The notes beneath the pieces were generated by a model. The model did not search any database and was not told the origin of the DNA. It saw nothing but the letters and a program-made list of their open reading frames with translations. The position numbers were made by a program, and so were the translations under genes. Shown piece by piece: positions 1 to 8,463 of a stretch of DNA of 64,000 nt; position 1 is the stretch's first letter, and every line of letters begins with the position of its first letter. The stretch is from Bacillus norwichensis (lineage in GTDB: Bacteria > Bacillota > Bacilli > Bacillales > Bacillaceae_C). Location: assembly GCF_014836955.1 (NCBI RefSeq), contig NZ_JACSPV010000008.1:14783-78782 (forward strand), written 5' to 3'.

Positions 1-378
1 TAATCATTTTGTCAGAGAGCTTACCTTCGACGTTATTAATATTGGTTTCAAGATTAATCATTTTGTCAGAGAGCTTATCCTCGACGCTACTAATATTGGT
101 TTCAAGATTAATCATTTTGTCAGAGAGCTTATCCTCGACGCTACTAATATTGGTTTCAAGATTAATCATTTTGTCAGAGAGCTTATCCTCGACGCTACTA
201 ATGTTGGTTTCAAGATTAATCATTTTGTCAGAGAGCTTATCCTCGACGCTACTGATATTGGTTTCAAGATTAATCATTTTGTCAGAGAGCTTATCTTCGA
301 CGTTACTAATATTGGTTTCAAGATTAACCATTTTGTCAGAAAGCTTACCTTCAACTTTATTAATACGGGTAGTCAGTT
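1..378 (-). repeat. 54-bp tandem repeat array inside the coiled-coil gene
   Basis: Seven consecutive 54-bp units start at 1, 55, 109, 163, 217, 271 and 325. Units 2 and 3 are identical, and units 4 and 5 differ from them by one base each. Units 1 and 6 carry a few more changes. Unit 7, the most N-terminal in the protein, is clearly diverged. Because 54 is a multiple of three, copy-number change keeps the reading frame. The array continues beyond the left edge. Confidence 0.95.
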
Positions 379-511
379 TTTCCTCAAGGGAGGACATTTT
401 GTCTTCAACGGCTTTAAGGTCTTGTTTTGTTGCTGTTTTCTCTTCCAAAGTGGAGACTTTTTGATTCAAATTTCGCAGTTCGCTGATAATAAAATCAAGC
501 TTTTGTTCCAA
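1..511 (-). CDS. Coiled-coil repeat protein (3' end outside window)
   Basis: The minus strand encodes a partial protein that runs off the left edge. The start is a TTG at 509-511 with AAAGGAG 9 nt upstream. After about 45 non-repeated, charged residues it consists of at least six near-identical 18-residue units of the type KLSDKMINLETNISSVED. Hydrophobic residues (L, M, L, I, V) are spaced 4-3-4-3-4, as in a coiled coil with one stutter per unit (11+7 periodicity). No signal peptide or membrane segment is visible in the part seen. I do not recognise the family and assign no function; the shape suggests a long helical rod. The plus-strand frame here is open only because it is antisense to the repeat. 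Confidence 0.7.
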   Translation of the reverse strand, partial: MEQKLDFIISELRNLNQKVSTLEEKTATKQDLKAVEDKMSSLEEKLTTRINKVEGKLSDKMVNLETNISNVEDKLSDKMINLETNISSVEDKLSDKMINLETNISSVEDKLSDKMINLETNISSVEDKLSDKMINLETNISSVEDKLSDKMINLETNINNVEGKLSDKMI

Positions 512-716
512 TTTAAGTGACTCCTTTCATCCTTGTTTGCCATTTGATCTCATTATATTCTATTACGATAGATATCGGCAATAAGACAAAATTCAATTAT
601 GGGGAGTGTTTTTGCCTTCTGCTCTAGCTGAATCTATTTTTTACAATAAAACCTGCGTTTTTTTATCGTGAAAGAAACTTTCAAAAATTGATTGATTACA
701 TAAGCTGTCGGAGGGG

Positions 717-2390
717 ATGATGATGATTAGGAGAAGAATCAAACATACCCAGCGCTATCAGGAAATCATTAATGCCTTTTTAAAAAATGGGTTGAGTCAT
801 TTTTTGTTTCGTATGGGTTTGATTGACCGTTCAAAAAAACCGCAAAGTTCAGAGGAAAATATAAATCTGAAAGACATAGGGACAAGGCTTCGCTCCACAT
901 TACAGGGATTGGGCCCAACTTTCATTAAACTTGGCCAGATTGCAAGCTCTCGCCGTGACCTGATTCCGGAAGAAATTGCCTCTGAGTTGGAAAAGCTACA
1001 GGATGATGTTCAGCCTTTTTCCTATGAGAAGATTCATGAAATTATCGAGGCAGAGCTTGGTGAACCGCCAGAAAAGCTTTTTCAGACTTTTAACCAAGAA
1101 CCGCTAGCTACGGCTTCTATTGGCCAGGTTCATGTAGCTCAGCTTTTTACAGGTGAGGAAGTAGCTGTAAAAGTCCAGCGGCCAGATATTAGGTCAATTA
1201 TTGAAACAGACTTGGAGATATTGCACGATTTGGCCAGGGTGGCCGAAAAAAGGGTCGAATGGGCAAGAAGGTACCGTATTCGTGAAATGATAGAAGAGTT
1301 TTCTTTTTCATTACGCAATGAGCTTGATTACGAAGTGGAGGCCCATAATGGAGAAAGGATTGCGAAGCAATTTGAAAATGTGCCAACCATTCATATACCG
1401 AAGGTTTATTGGGAGTTTATATCAAAGAAAGTCCTGACAATGGAAATGATCAAGGGGATCAAAGTAACGCATATAGATACACTGGATGAAAAAGGCTATG
1501 ATCGGGAATTGATCGCTACTCGGCTTGCTGATTCAATGTTCACCCAGATTCTGGAGCATGGATTTTTCCACGGTGATCCGCATCCAGGCAATATTTATAT
1601 TTTATCCGATAATGTGGTCTCCTACTTGGATTTTGGAATGGTAGGCCAGTTAAGAGAGGATTTGAAGTATCATTTCTCCTCTCTTTTGATTAACCTGCAA
1701 CAGGGAAGTTCTAAGGGAATGATCAAGACATTTTCCGCAATGGATCTTCTTAATGAGGACACGGATGTGGCGGAGCTTAAATATGATTTGGACGGTTTAA
1801 TCACCAAATACTATGATACTTCTTTCAATGAAATCAGTATGGGAGCTGCGCTCACGGATGTATTTGCCATCGCTTATCAGCACCGGGTGAGAATTCCAAC
1901 TGAAATTGCCATTTTAGGCAAAGCGATTCTTACAATGGAAGAGATCATTAAAAAGTTGGACTCTGATTTCAGCGTGATGAAAGCGGTGGAGCCTTTTGCT
2001 AAAAAATTGTTCAAACAAAGGTTAAATCCCAAAAATATTTTAAGCAGATCGTGGGACGAGCTTCTCGAAAATATTGAAATCGCCCGGGAATTGCCGAAGG
2101 ATTTAAAGGAAATTGCGACAACAGTCAAAAGAGGCAGATTGCGTTTCGATATCAATGTGAAAGACTTGCAGACCTTTCTGCAAAGGCTTGATAAAATCAG
2201 CAACCGTCTTTCCTTCAGTATTATTTTGCTCTCCTTCAGCATCTTAATGGTCGGTTTGATTATCGGGACTGCTATCGCTGACAAGCAATCACTATTATTT
2301 AGGCTCCCTGTCATTGAGATAGGCTCAATTATTGCAACACTCATGTTTTTATTTATGATTTTTTCTATTTTCAGATCTGGAAGGATGTAG
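717..2390 (+). CDS. ABC1/UbiB (AarF) family protein kinase-like ATPase
   Basis: A 557-residue member of the atypical kinase family of AarF/UbiB/COQ8 proteins, which are tied to isoprenoid-quinone or lipid metabolism. The KxGQ-type motif KLGQ is at 71-74, the Ala-rich nucleotide loop with SIGQVH follows near 134-139, and VAVKVQRP supplies the lysine near 152. The catalytic HGDPHPGN and the metal-binding LDFGMVG lie near 285-305. Two hydrophobic helices close the protein (about 505-555), which suggests a membrane anchor. Three ATG codons in a row (717, 720, 723) follow GGAGGGG; the third has the best spacing, so the protein may be two residues shorter. It stands alone, followed by a terminator. 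The substrate is unknown. Confidence 0.93.
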   Translation: MMMIRRRIKHTQRYQEIINAFLKNGLSHFLFRMGLIDRSKKPQSSEENINLKDIGTRLRSTLQGLGPTFIKLGQIASSRRDLIPEEIASELEKLQDDVQPFSYEKIHEIIEAELGEPPEKLFQTFNQEPLATASIGQVHVAQLFTGEEVAVKVQRPDIRSIIETDLEILHDLARVAEKRVEWARRYRIREMIEEFSFSLRNELDYEVEAHNGERIAKQFENVPTIHIPKVYWEFISKKVLTMEMIKGIKVTHIDTLDEKGYDRELIATRLADSMFTQILEHGFFHGDPHPGNIYILSDNVVSYLDFGMVGQLREDLKYHFSSLLINLQQGSSKGMIKTFSAMDLLNEDTDVAELKYDLDGLITKYYDTSFNEISMGAALTDVFAIAYQHRVRIPTEIAILGKAILTMEEIIKKLDSDFSVMKAVEPFAKKLFKQRLNPKNILSRSWDELLENIEIARELPKDLKEIATTVKRGRLRFDINVKDLQTFLQRLDKISNRLSFSIILLSFSILMVGLIIGTAIADKQSLLFRLPVIEIGSIIATLMFLFMIFSIFRSGRM

Positions 2391-2444
2391 CGAAAAGCCA
2401 GTTTTTTCGTATATGTGGAATAGTTATCGAGATTTTCAAGATCG

Positions 2445-2480
2445 AAAAACGCTGCCCATGGCGATGGAGGAGCGTTTTTT
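2445..2480 (+). terminator. Intrinsic terminator after the UbiB-like gene
   Basis: AAAAACGCT (2445-2453) pairs with AGCGTTTTT (2471-2479) and continues into the T-run. Confidence 0.85.
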
Positions 2481-2556
2481 GTGTTTCAAAAGATAGCAAT
2501 TTAAATCAAAAATGACCTGTCTTAATTTGTTATCTTATAGTCAAGGAGGCTTGGAG

Positions 2557-3438
2557 ATGAGTTATTGCTCTTTTATTCAAGGGACCATACAGTATATAGA
2601 AAGTCATTTATCAGAAGATTTAACTTTGGAAAGCATTGCTCACTTTGCGGGTTTTTCCAAGTATCATTATCACCGGGTTTTTCAAAAAGAGGTAGGCGTG
2701 TCCATATCAGAATACATACGATATCGAAGGATTGCAAATTCAGCTAATTTGTTGCTTTATACTGATGAAAAAATCATTGATATTGCTCTTTTTTACCGAT
2801 TTGAATCACAAGAGTCCTATTCTCGGGCCTTTAAGAAATATTATAATCTGCCTCCCGGACAATATCGCCGGTTGATGGGCAAATTGATTATTCAAAAGGA
2901 GGAAGTGAAAGTGAAAAATGATCAATTGTTAAAAGGATGGCAAATGAGTGGAAGTCACCCATTTAATTATCAAATGGGCATAGACCGTGAGGTTTTCCAT
3001 AAAGGAAAGGCATCGGGATTTTTAAAATCTGTCACTGTTGAGGAACAAGGGGAATTTGCAACGATGATGCAACATTTCAAAGCTGATAAATATCTTGGCA
3101 AAAGATTAAGGCTCTCTGGTTTCATCAAAACAGAAGCAGTGGAGGGATTTTGCGGATTTTGGATGCGAGTGGATGATCATCTTCAAGATGTGCTGCAATT
3201 TGATAATATGAGCGACCGTTCAATAATAGGTGACAATGGATGGAACCATTACTCCATCGTCTTAGATGTACCCGAAAATAGTGCGGTGATTGCTTTTGGT
3301 ATACTGCTTTCGGGAAGAGGAAATGTATGGGCAGACGGAATTACATTTGAAGAAGTGGATCGTAATATTCCAACAACAAATATAGATTTTTCCAGTGATC
3401 TTTTGGATGAACCAATCAACTTATCGTTCGATGAATGA
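2557..3438 (+). CDS. AraC-family regulator with C-terminal beta-rich domain
   Basis: A 293-residue predicted DNA-binding regulator. The AraC/XylS double helix-turn-helix is at the N terminus (about residues 5-100; ...LTLESIAHFAGFSKYH... and ...DIALFYRFESQESYSRAFKKY...). The C-terminal ~160 residues are not a GyrI-like domain. They look like a compact beta sandwich (LRLSGFIKTE, GFWMRVDD, GNVWADGI), resembling carbohydrate-binding or effector domains found in some Bacillus AraC proteins. The ATG at 2557 is preceded by AAGGAGG with 7 nt spacing, so the longer in-frame start at 2512 is rejected. The ligand and targets cannot be read from the sequence. A tiny membrane ORF follows closely. Confidence 0.88.
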   Translation: MSYCSFIQGTIQYIESHLSEDLTLESIAHFAGFSKYHYHRVFQKEVGVSISEYIRYRRIANSANLLLYTDEKIIDIALFYRFESQESYSRAFKKYYNLPPGQYRRLMGKLIIQKEEVKVKNDQLLKGWQMSGSHPFNYQMGIDREVFHKGKASGFLKSVTVEEQGEFATMMQHFKADKYLGKRLRLSGFIKTEAVEGFCGFWMRVDDHLQDVLQFDNMSDRSIIGDNGWNHYSIVLDVPENSAVIAFGILLSGRGNVWADGITFEEVDRNIPTTNIDFSSDLLDEPINLSFDE

Positions 3439-3458
3439 GAGGAGTAGTGGAACTCGAA

Positions 3459-3608
3459 ATGAAAAATACACAACAGCGGGTAATATCATTCGTTATAAGC
3501 TTGGCTATCGTCATCACCATCACGGCTTTTAAGTTTACAGGAGGTACAGTTATTATTTATTTTGTAAAAAATACCTTCGGCTGGCTTTGGGAAAGCCTGG
3601 CTGGTTAG
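3459..3608 (+). CDS. Small hydrophobic protein, 49 aa
   Basis: A short ORF 20 bp after the AraC-type gene. It encodes a charged N terminus (MKNTQQR), a hydrophobic stretch (VISFVISLAIVITITAF), a second apolar stretch, and a C terminus rich in W and F. AGAGGAG at 3438-3444 is 14 nt from the ATG; an in-frame GTG at 3447 is too close. The start is therefore uncertain. It ends before a terminator, consistent with a small membrane protein co-transcribed with the regulator. I do not recognise it. Confidence 0.45.
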   Translation: MKNTQQRVISFVISLAIVITITAFKFTGGTVIIYFVKNTFGWLWESLAG

Positions 3609-3943
3609 CAGCTGAAGAAGTTAACAGGAAAATGAGGATGTATAGAAAGGTAAATGGACATTTTGACGGGCTTAATGCCCGTTCTTTGCTGTTTCCATTA
3701 AAAGCCGTAACGAGATGCTAATCAATCCTTATCTGCGTGCAATTAAAATGGGAACAAGTAGCTGTTAAAAACGGCTTATCATTAAAATGATAACTATGCA
3801 GAATAAGCTGGAGAAACATCTGGTTTCCTTCAATTTAATGGTCTTTAGACGATCCTTCTTACTCGCCTCTCATTTTTAAAAAACTAACAGAAAATTAATG
3901 ATATAATAGAATAAAAGATTCTGGGAAGGGGACCGACCGTTTT
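3609..3943. other. Intergenic region before the iron ADH gene
   Basis: A terminator lies at 3665-3688. A TATAAT hexamer at 3902-3907 sits about 36 bp upstream of the ATG at 3944, but no convincing -35 is visible 17 bp before it. No -24/-12 element and no ORF with a ribosome site is seen. Confidence 0.5.
3665..3688 (+). terminator. Terminator after araC-type gene and small ORF
   Basis: ACGGGC (3666-3671), loop TTAAT, GCCCGT (3677-3682), then TCTTT. Confidence 0.75.
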
Positions 3944-5092
3944 ATGAAGATTAATAAATTTGTCATGCCAGAGCTTATATTTGGAAACGGTTCCATTAGC
4001 CTGGTAGGTGAAAGCTGTGCAAGGCTTGGGGCAAGGAAAGTTTTTATCACCACTGATTCAGGGGTTCTGTCTTCAGATTGGTTTGAGCAGGTGACGGAAA
4101 GCTGTCATAACGCGAGGCTCCCCTATGTGATTTTCTCAGATATTACGACGAACCCGAAAGATTATGAGGTAGATAAAGGGGTACAAAAATATTTGCAAGA
4201 AGAGTGTGATGCAGTTGTCGGTGTAGGAGGTGGCAGTGCCATTGATGTGGCGAAGGCAATCGCTGTACTGGCAACGAACGGTGGAAACATTCCAGAGTAT
4301 GAGGGTGTCGATAAAATCAAGTTGCCCCTGCCTCCGCAGGTGATGGTTGCAACGACTGCCGGTTCAGGATCAGAGGTTTCGCAATTTTCGATTATTACAG
4401 ATTCAGAGAAAAAGAAGAAGCTGACAATTATTTCGAAATCTCTTGTCCCTGATATTGCGATTGTTGATCCACAGACTTTGACGACTAAAAGTCCACATTT
4501 GACAGCAACGACGGGTTTGGATGTTCTCACTCATGCAATTGAGTCATTTGTCAGTATTGCAGCAACACCTCTGACAGATGTGCAGGCTAAAAGCGCTATT
4601 GCACTTGTTGCCCAATATTTACGGCCATCTGTCGCTTCCCGGATGAATAAAGAGGCGAAGGAAAAGATGGCGATGGCGAGTGTACAAGCTGGTCTGGCTT
4701 TCTCGAACGCGATTCTTGGAGCGGTCCATGCCATGAGTCATGCTATCGGAGGACGTTTCCTGCTGCCCCATGGAGATGTGAACGCCATTTTACTTCCTTA
4801 TGTAATGGAATTTAATTATTTGGCTTGTCCAGAGAAATTTCTACAAATTGCGGAGTTATTTGGCGAAGAGGTCAGCAGCAGAACTACAATTGATTCAGGG
4901 CAGAGGGCGATTGAGTATGTCAAAAAGCTTTCAGTGGACATTGGAGCTCCCCAGAGGCTATCCGAAATGGGGTTGTCTGAATCTGATGCAGCTATCATTG
5001 GCCAGGTAGCCATTGAAGATGCCTGTATGATTACGAACCCGCGTGATATTACCGCAGCGGACGTTGAACGGTTATTTAAACTCGCGTTATAG
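3944..5092 (+). CDS. Iron-containing (group III) alcohol dehydrogenase
   Basis: A 382-residue NAD(P)-dependent alcohol dehydrogenase of the FucO/AdhB/PduQ type. The nucleotide loop GVGGGSAIDVAKA is near 93-105 and TTAGSGSE near 138-144. Asp193, His197, His262 and His276 sit exactly where this family ligates iron (GLDVLTHAIE, HAMSHAIGG, HGDVN). Length is normal. It begins 44 bp after a TATAAT box and ends 11 bp before a sensor kinase gene, so dehydrogenase, kinase and NtrC-type regulator probably form one operon. This suggests that the two-component system senses a metabolite of an alcohol or aldehyde pathway. The exact substrate cannot be told from sequence. Confidence 0.93.
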   Translation: MKINKFVMPELIFGNGSISLVGESCARLGARKVFITTDSGVLSSDWFEQVTESCHNARLPYVIFSDITTNPKDYEVDKGVQKYLQEECDAVVGVGGGSAIDVAKAIAVLATNGGNIPEYEGVDKIKLPLPPQVMVATTAGSGSEVSQFSIITDSEKKKKLTIISKSLVPDIAIVDPQTLTTKSPHLTATTGLDVLTHAIESFVSIAATPLTDVQAKSAIALVAQYLRPSVASRMNKEAKEKMAMASVQAGLAFSNAILGAVHAMSHAIGGRFLLPHGDVNAILLPYVMEFNYLACPEKFLQIAELFGEEVSSRTTIDSGQRAIEYVKKLSVDIGAPQRLSEMGLSESDAAIIGQVAIEDACMITNPRDITAADVERLFKLAL

Positions 5093-5103
5093 GAGGGCAG
5101 CTT

Positions 5104-6762
5104 ATGTCAGACAGACTACAGATGATTGAGAGATTGGTCGGAGTATCGTCTTCAAAAATCAGTTATTATACAGAGCTTAAAAAAACGATTGAAGAAATGA
5201 AAAAGAAAAATACGCAGCTTGAGATCATAAATGAAGTGATGCGAAGCTTCAATATCGATATGTCGATGGATGATATGCTGAAAAATATTCTAGAAAAACT
5301 GCAGCAAATCTTTCCCTTGAAAAGATTAAGTCTGGCTATTTTTAAGAGCGGTCAACTAATATTGACGAATGTATATCCAAGTGATTATGCGCATATTGAT
5401 GTCGGCAATCCGATTCAGAGGGAAGGGTCTCTTTATTGGGAAGTAGCGGATTCTGGCAAATCTTCCGTGTATGTGGTAAATACGGATAATAGGAAGAGAT
5501 ACAATGAAATATCAGCTTTTGAAAAACTAGAATTGTGCCAGGTGCTTGTCTTTCCTCTATTTGGAAAGGGGAGGATTCTGGGTGTTTTAAGTCTTGGCAG
5601 TACCTGTAAAAAAGAGTATGACGGAGAAGATCTCTCTTTTTTACAGCAGCTTTCGGACCAATTAGCGGTCTGTATCGAAAATGTCCGTTTGTATAATGAA
5701 GTCCTGAACAGTAAAAAAGAATGGGAACAAACATTTCTTGCAGTTGCTGATCCTATCATGCTAGTTGATTTAAACGGGAACATCCTAAGGTGTAATGGGT
5801 TCGCCTATTCTTTTTTTCAGCTACAAGGAAAAAATGTCTCATACATAACATTGGATGATTTATTATATGGTCAGCAAGCAGAACCTTACAGTCCGTTTCA
5901 AGAGACCCGGAATACAAAAGAAATGGCCTATCGGGAAGTTATCTTGAGTGACGAAACGATTTGTGAAGTACACACATATCCGATTATGAACGAAAAGGAA
6001 GAGATGTACGGAGTCATTGCTTATATAAAAGATGTAACTGAAAAACGTCACTTTGAAGCACACATGTTGCAGTCAGGAAAATTGGCAGCACTGGGAGAAA
6101 TGGCAGCGGGAGTCGCTCATGAATTAAATAATCCGTTAACGGCTATTCTTGGAAACACCCAGCTGATGATGCGGAAAATGAATGAAAACGAGCCTTCCCA
6201 TGTATTGCTGACGGATATTTTTAAATGCAGCAAACGGTGTCAGGACATCATCCGAAATCTGCTCACTTTTTCCAGGCAGGACGAATATCTTTTCCAGACC
6301 TGTTCAATCAATGAAGCGGTTGAGCAAGTATTGAGCTTGATTGGCTATCAAATTCGCCAAAGCCACATCGAACTCGAGGTCAACCTGGATCCAAAAGTTC
6401 CTCTTATTGATGGAAGTATTCAACAATTGGAACAAATCATCATCAATTTACTTTTAAATGCAAAAGATGCGCTGGATGATGTGGATAAAACAAGGAAAAA
6501 AATCTTTCTCCAGACGGCCGCCAATCAGGAGGAAGTCACTATCTCGGTGATTGACAATGGAACGGGGATTGCCTCAGGAGGATTAAAGGAAATTTTCCAT
6601 CCCTTCTATACAACGAAAGAAGCGGTGAAGGGTACGGGACTCGGTTTATCAGTCAGTCTTGGTATTGCGGAAACTCATGGAGGAACGATTGATGTAAAAA
6701 GTGAGCTGGGAAAAGGAAGCGAATTTACCCTTCGTTTGCCAGTCAAAAAAGATTCAATGTAG
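5104..6762 (+). CDS. GAF-PAS sensor histidine kinase (NtrB-type)
   Basis: A 552-residue soluble histidine kinase without membrane segments, so the signal is probably cytoplasmic. Domains in order: N-terminal helix (1-45), GAF-like domain (about 50-195), PAS domain (about 205-315), HisKA with phospho-acceptor His339 in GVAHELNNPL, then HATPase with the N box near 450, DNGTGIAS and GTGLGLS in the G boxes. It starts with ATG after AGGAGGG. The response regulator gene starts about 14 nt after its stop, so the two are a cognate pair. By analogy with NtrB/NtrC pairs it should phosphorylate the next protein. The ligand of GAF or PAS is unknown. Confidence 0.93.
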   Translation: MSDRLQMIERLVGVSSSKISYYTELKKTIEEMKKKNTQLEIINEVMRSFNIDMSMDDMLKNILEKLQQIFPLKRLSLAIFKSGQLILTNVYPSDYAHIDVGNPIQREGSLYWEVADSGKSSVYVVNTDNRKRYNEISAFEKLELCQVLVFPLFGKGRILGVLSLGSTCKKEYDGEDLSFLQQLSDQLAVCIENVRLYNEVLNSKKEWEQTFLAVADPIMLVDLNGNILRCNGFAYSFFQLQGKNVSYITLDDLLYGQQAEPYSPFQETRNTKEMAYREVILSDETICEVHTYPIMNEKEEMYGVIAYIKDVTEKRHFEAHMLQSGKLAALGEMAAGVAHELNNPLTAILGNTQLMMRKMNENEPSHVLLTDIFKCSKRCQDIIRNLLTFSRQDEYLFQTCSINEAVEQVLSLIGYQIRQSHIELEVNLDPKVPLIDGSIQQLEQIIINLLLNAKDALDDVDKTRKKIFLQTAANQEEVTISVIDNGTGIASGGLKEIFHPFYTTKEAVKGTGLGLSVSLGIAETHGGTIDVKSELGKGSEFTLRLPVKKDSM

Positions 6763-6775
6763 GGTGGTGAAAAGT

Positions 6776-8215
6776 GTGACCAATATTTTGATCGTTGATG
6801 ATGATCAAGAGGTCGGAAATTTTTTACGTTATTTTTTTATGGAAAAAGGTTTTGAGGTGTACATAGCTTATAGTGGAAAGGACTTCAGTCAGCTATTTGT
6901 GCAGCGGGCTTATCATTTGGCATTAATTGATGTTAAGCTTCCTGATACAAGTGGGCTGGACATTTTAAAGGGTTTGACGGAGCAAATGCCTTCATGCAAA
7001 ACAATCGTCATGACTGGCTATAGTACGGTTAAAGTTGCAGTTGAAGCAATAAAGCTTGGCGCCAATGACTTTATCGAAAAACCGTTTGATGATTTGGATG
7101 GTTTGGAAGGAACAATTGATCACCTCCTGGCAAATAAGGCGACAACAGCTGAAGCCAACATTGATGGATTGGCAAGACAGAGTGGGATCATAACAGAAAA
7201 AAGCGAAGTGATGAATCGGTTACTGACGCTTGCTTATAAAATCGCGCCGAAAAATATAAACGTCCTTATCCAGGGGGAGACAGGCACGGGGAAGGAGCTT
7301 TTTGCCCAATTTATTCACCGAGCGAGCCAGCGAAACGGTCAGCCATTTATTGGTATTAATTGCGGTGCTTTATCGGAGACGCTGCTTGAAAGCGAATTAT
7401 TCGGCCATGAAAAGGGAGCTTTCACTGGAGCCGCGAAGGAAAGAAAAGGCGTGTTTGAAATTGCGGAAAAAGGGACTCTGTTTTTGGATGAAATCGGAGA
7501 GGCGTCAATGTCCACACAGGTAAAGTTATTGCGGGTCTTGGAGACTGGAGAATACATGCGGGTGGGCGGAGAAAACTTAGAAAAGACGAATACTCGCATT
7601 ATCTCTGCCACTCATGTAGACCTGACTGAAGCAGTTGCCAGTAAAACGTTTCGTGAGGACCTACTGTATCGGCTGGATGTTGTAAAACTTGTAATCCCTC
7701 CATTGCGGGAGAGGCGGGAAGATATCCGACTGATCACTGAACATCTGTTAAAAAAAGCGGGAGCGACCATCCAGTTAAGTGAAGACGCTGCAATTCTCCT
7801 TGAACAGTACGATTGGCCTGGGAATGTAAGGGAGTTGTCTAATGTTATTAAGCGAGCCATATCGATTATGGATGAAGGTACAGGACTTATAACTCCAAAA
7901 CATTTACCGAAAAAAGTTCTGTCGGGAAAGCCGCTATTGATTGAAAAAACTAAATCAACAGAACAAAGCTTTGAGGAATTTTTAAGACATTGGACTAATG
8001 ATATGTTGGAAGCTTGGAATGATAAAAGGAAAGTAGAAATGGAGATGGTCCTCAACAAGGTGAAGGTGCTTGAGCGTGAAATTGGAAAAGCATTTGTTAT
8101 GAAGGTTTTAAAGGAAACAGTGGGGGATCGTCAGGATGCTGCTAGAAGATTGAATATAAGCATGAGAAAGCTTCGATATTTATTGAATGAAAAAGGACAG
8201 CGGTCGATAAAATGA
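6776..8215 (+). CDS. Sigma-54-dependent response regulator (NtrC family)
   Basis: A 479-residue enhancer-binding protein. It has a receiver domain with the acidic pocket Asp8-Asp10, phosphorylation site Asp52 and conserved KPF. An AAA+ domain follows with Walker A GETGTGKE, the sigma-54 contact loop GAFTGA, Walker B TLFLDEIG and GNVREL. The C terminus is a Fis-type helix-turn-helix (DRQDAARRLNISMRKLRYLL). I choose GTG at 6776 because it gives the natural receiver start MTNILIVDDD and is 8 nt from AGGGTGG; longer starts lie inside the kinase gene. The nearest visible -24/-12 promoter is that of the zinc alcohol dehydrogenase at 9474, its likely target. A terminator overlaps the stop codon. Confidence 0.95.
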   Translation: MTNILIVDDDQEVGNFLRYFFMEKGFEVYIAYSGKDFSQLFVQRAYHLALIDVKLPDTSGLDILKGLTEQMPSCKTIVMTGYSTVKVAVEAIKLGANDFIEKPFDDLDGLEGTIDHLLANKATTAEANIDGLARQSGIITEKSEVMNRLLTLAYKIAPKNINVLIQGETGTGKELFAQFIHRASQRNGQPFIGINCGALSETLLESELFGHEKGAFTGAAKERKGVFEIAEKGTLFLDEIGEASMSTQVKLLRVLETGEYMRVGGENLEKTNTRIISATHVDLTEAVASKTFREDLLYRLDVVKLVIPPLRERREDIRLITEHLLKKAGATIQLSEDAAILLEQYDWPGNVRELSNVIKRAISIMDEGTGLITPKHLPKKVLSGKPLLIEKTKSTEQSFEEFLRHWTNDMLEAWNDKRKVEMEMVLNKVKVLEREIGKAFVMKVLKETVGDRQDAARRLNISMRKLRYLLNEKGQRSIK

Positions 8216-8231
8216 CTGGCTGTCCTTTTTT
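8191..8231 (+). terminator. Terminator overlapping the regulator stop codon
   Basis: AAAAGGACAG (8191-8200) pairs perfectly with CTGTCCTTTT (8220-8229), followed by more T. The TGA stop (8213-8215) lies in the loop. Confidence 0.85.
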
Positions 8232-8359
8232 GTGGGAAATATGTTGTAACTAGTTCTGAACTGGATGATACACTTGTGACGGCATATTTGGATCAGCAGT
8301 TGGAAGCGGATGACCAGAGTTTCCTTGCAAAAATGTATTCCCGTGAACTATTTTTTTAA
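8216..8359 (+). pseudogene. Possible coding remnant resembling Sda
   Basis: A frame open from 8216 to TAA at 8357-8359 reads ...SSELDDTLVTAYLDQQLE then ADDQSFLAKMYSRELFF. It has no ATG, GTG or TTG and no ribosome site. The spacing of L, Y and F resembles the short sporulation-kinase inhibitor Sda (LSDELL..Y...F), with 11 residues between Y and F in both. This comparison is from memory and weak. A dispersed repeat abuts its 3' end. It may be a decayed gene or chance. Confidence 0.22.
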
Positions 8360-8365
8360 ACTTCG

Positions 8366-8453
8366 TTCAGCAGAAGTCTCTCACATTTGTAAGTAGTGAG
8401 GTGACAGCATATTGGTATTCCATTTACAGGGGAGAACCCACTCTGAAATAAAG
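8366..8453 (+). repeat. Dispersed element, copy 1 (left half only)
   Basis: Begins TTCAGCAGAAGTCTC and continues through the GTGAG, GGTATTCCATT and CTGAAATAAAG blocks shared with the other copies. The conserved right half (GATGCCACAG through GGCGCAAATACG) is missing; the zinc ADH gene's 3' end begins 11 bp later. Confidence 0.75.
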
Positions 8454-8463
8454 CTGTCTAGTT

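Noticed and set aside
9-464. 151-aa plus-strand frame of repeated serine/leucine units
   Set aside because: It is antisense to the coiled-coil repeats on the minus strand. The 54-bp period keeps every frame open, and only the minus strand has a ribosome site.
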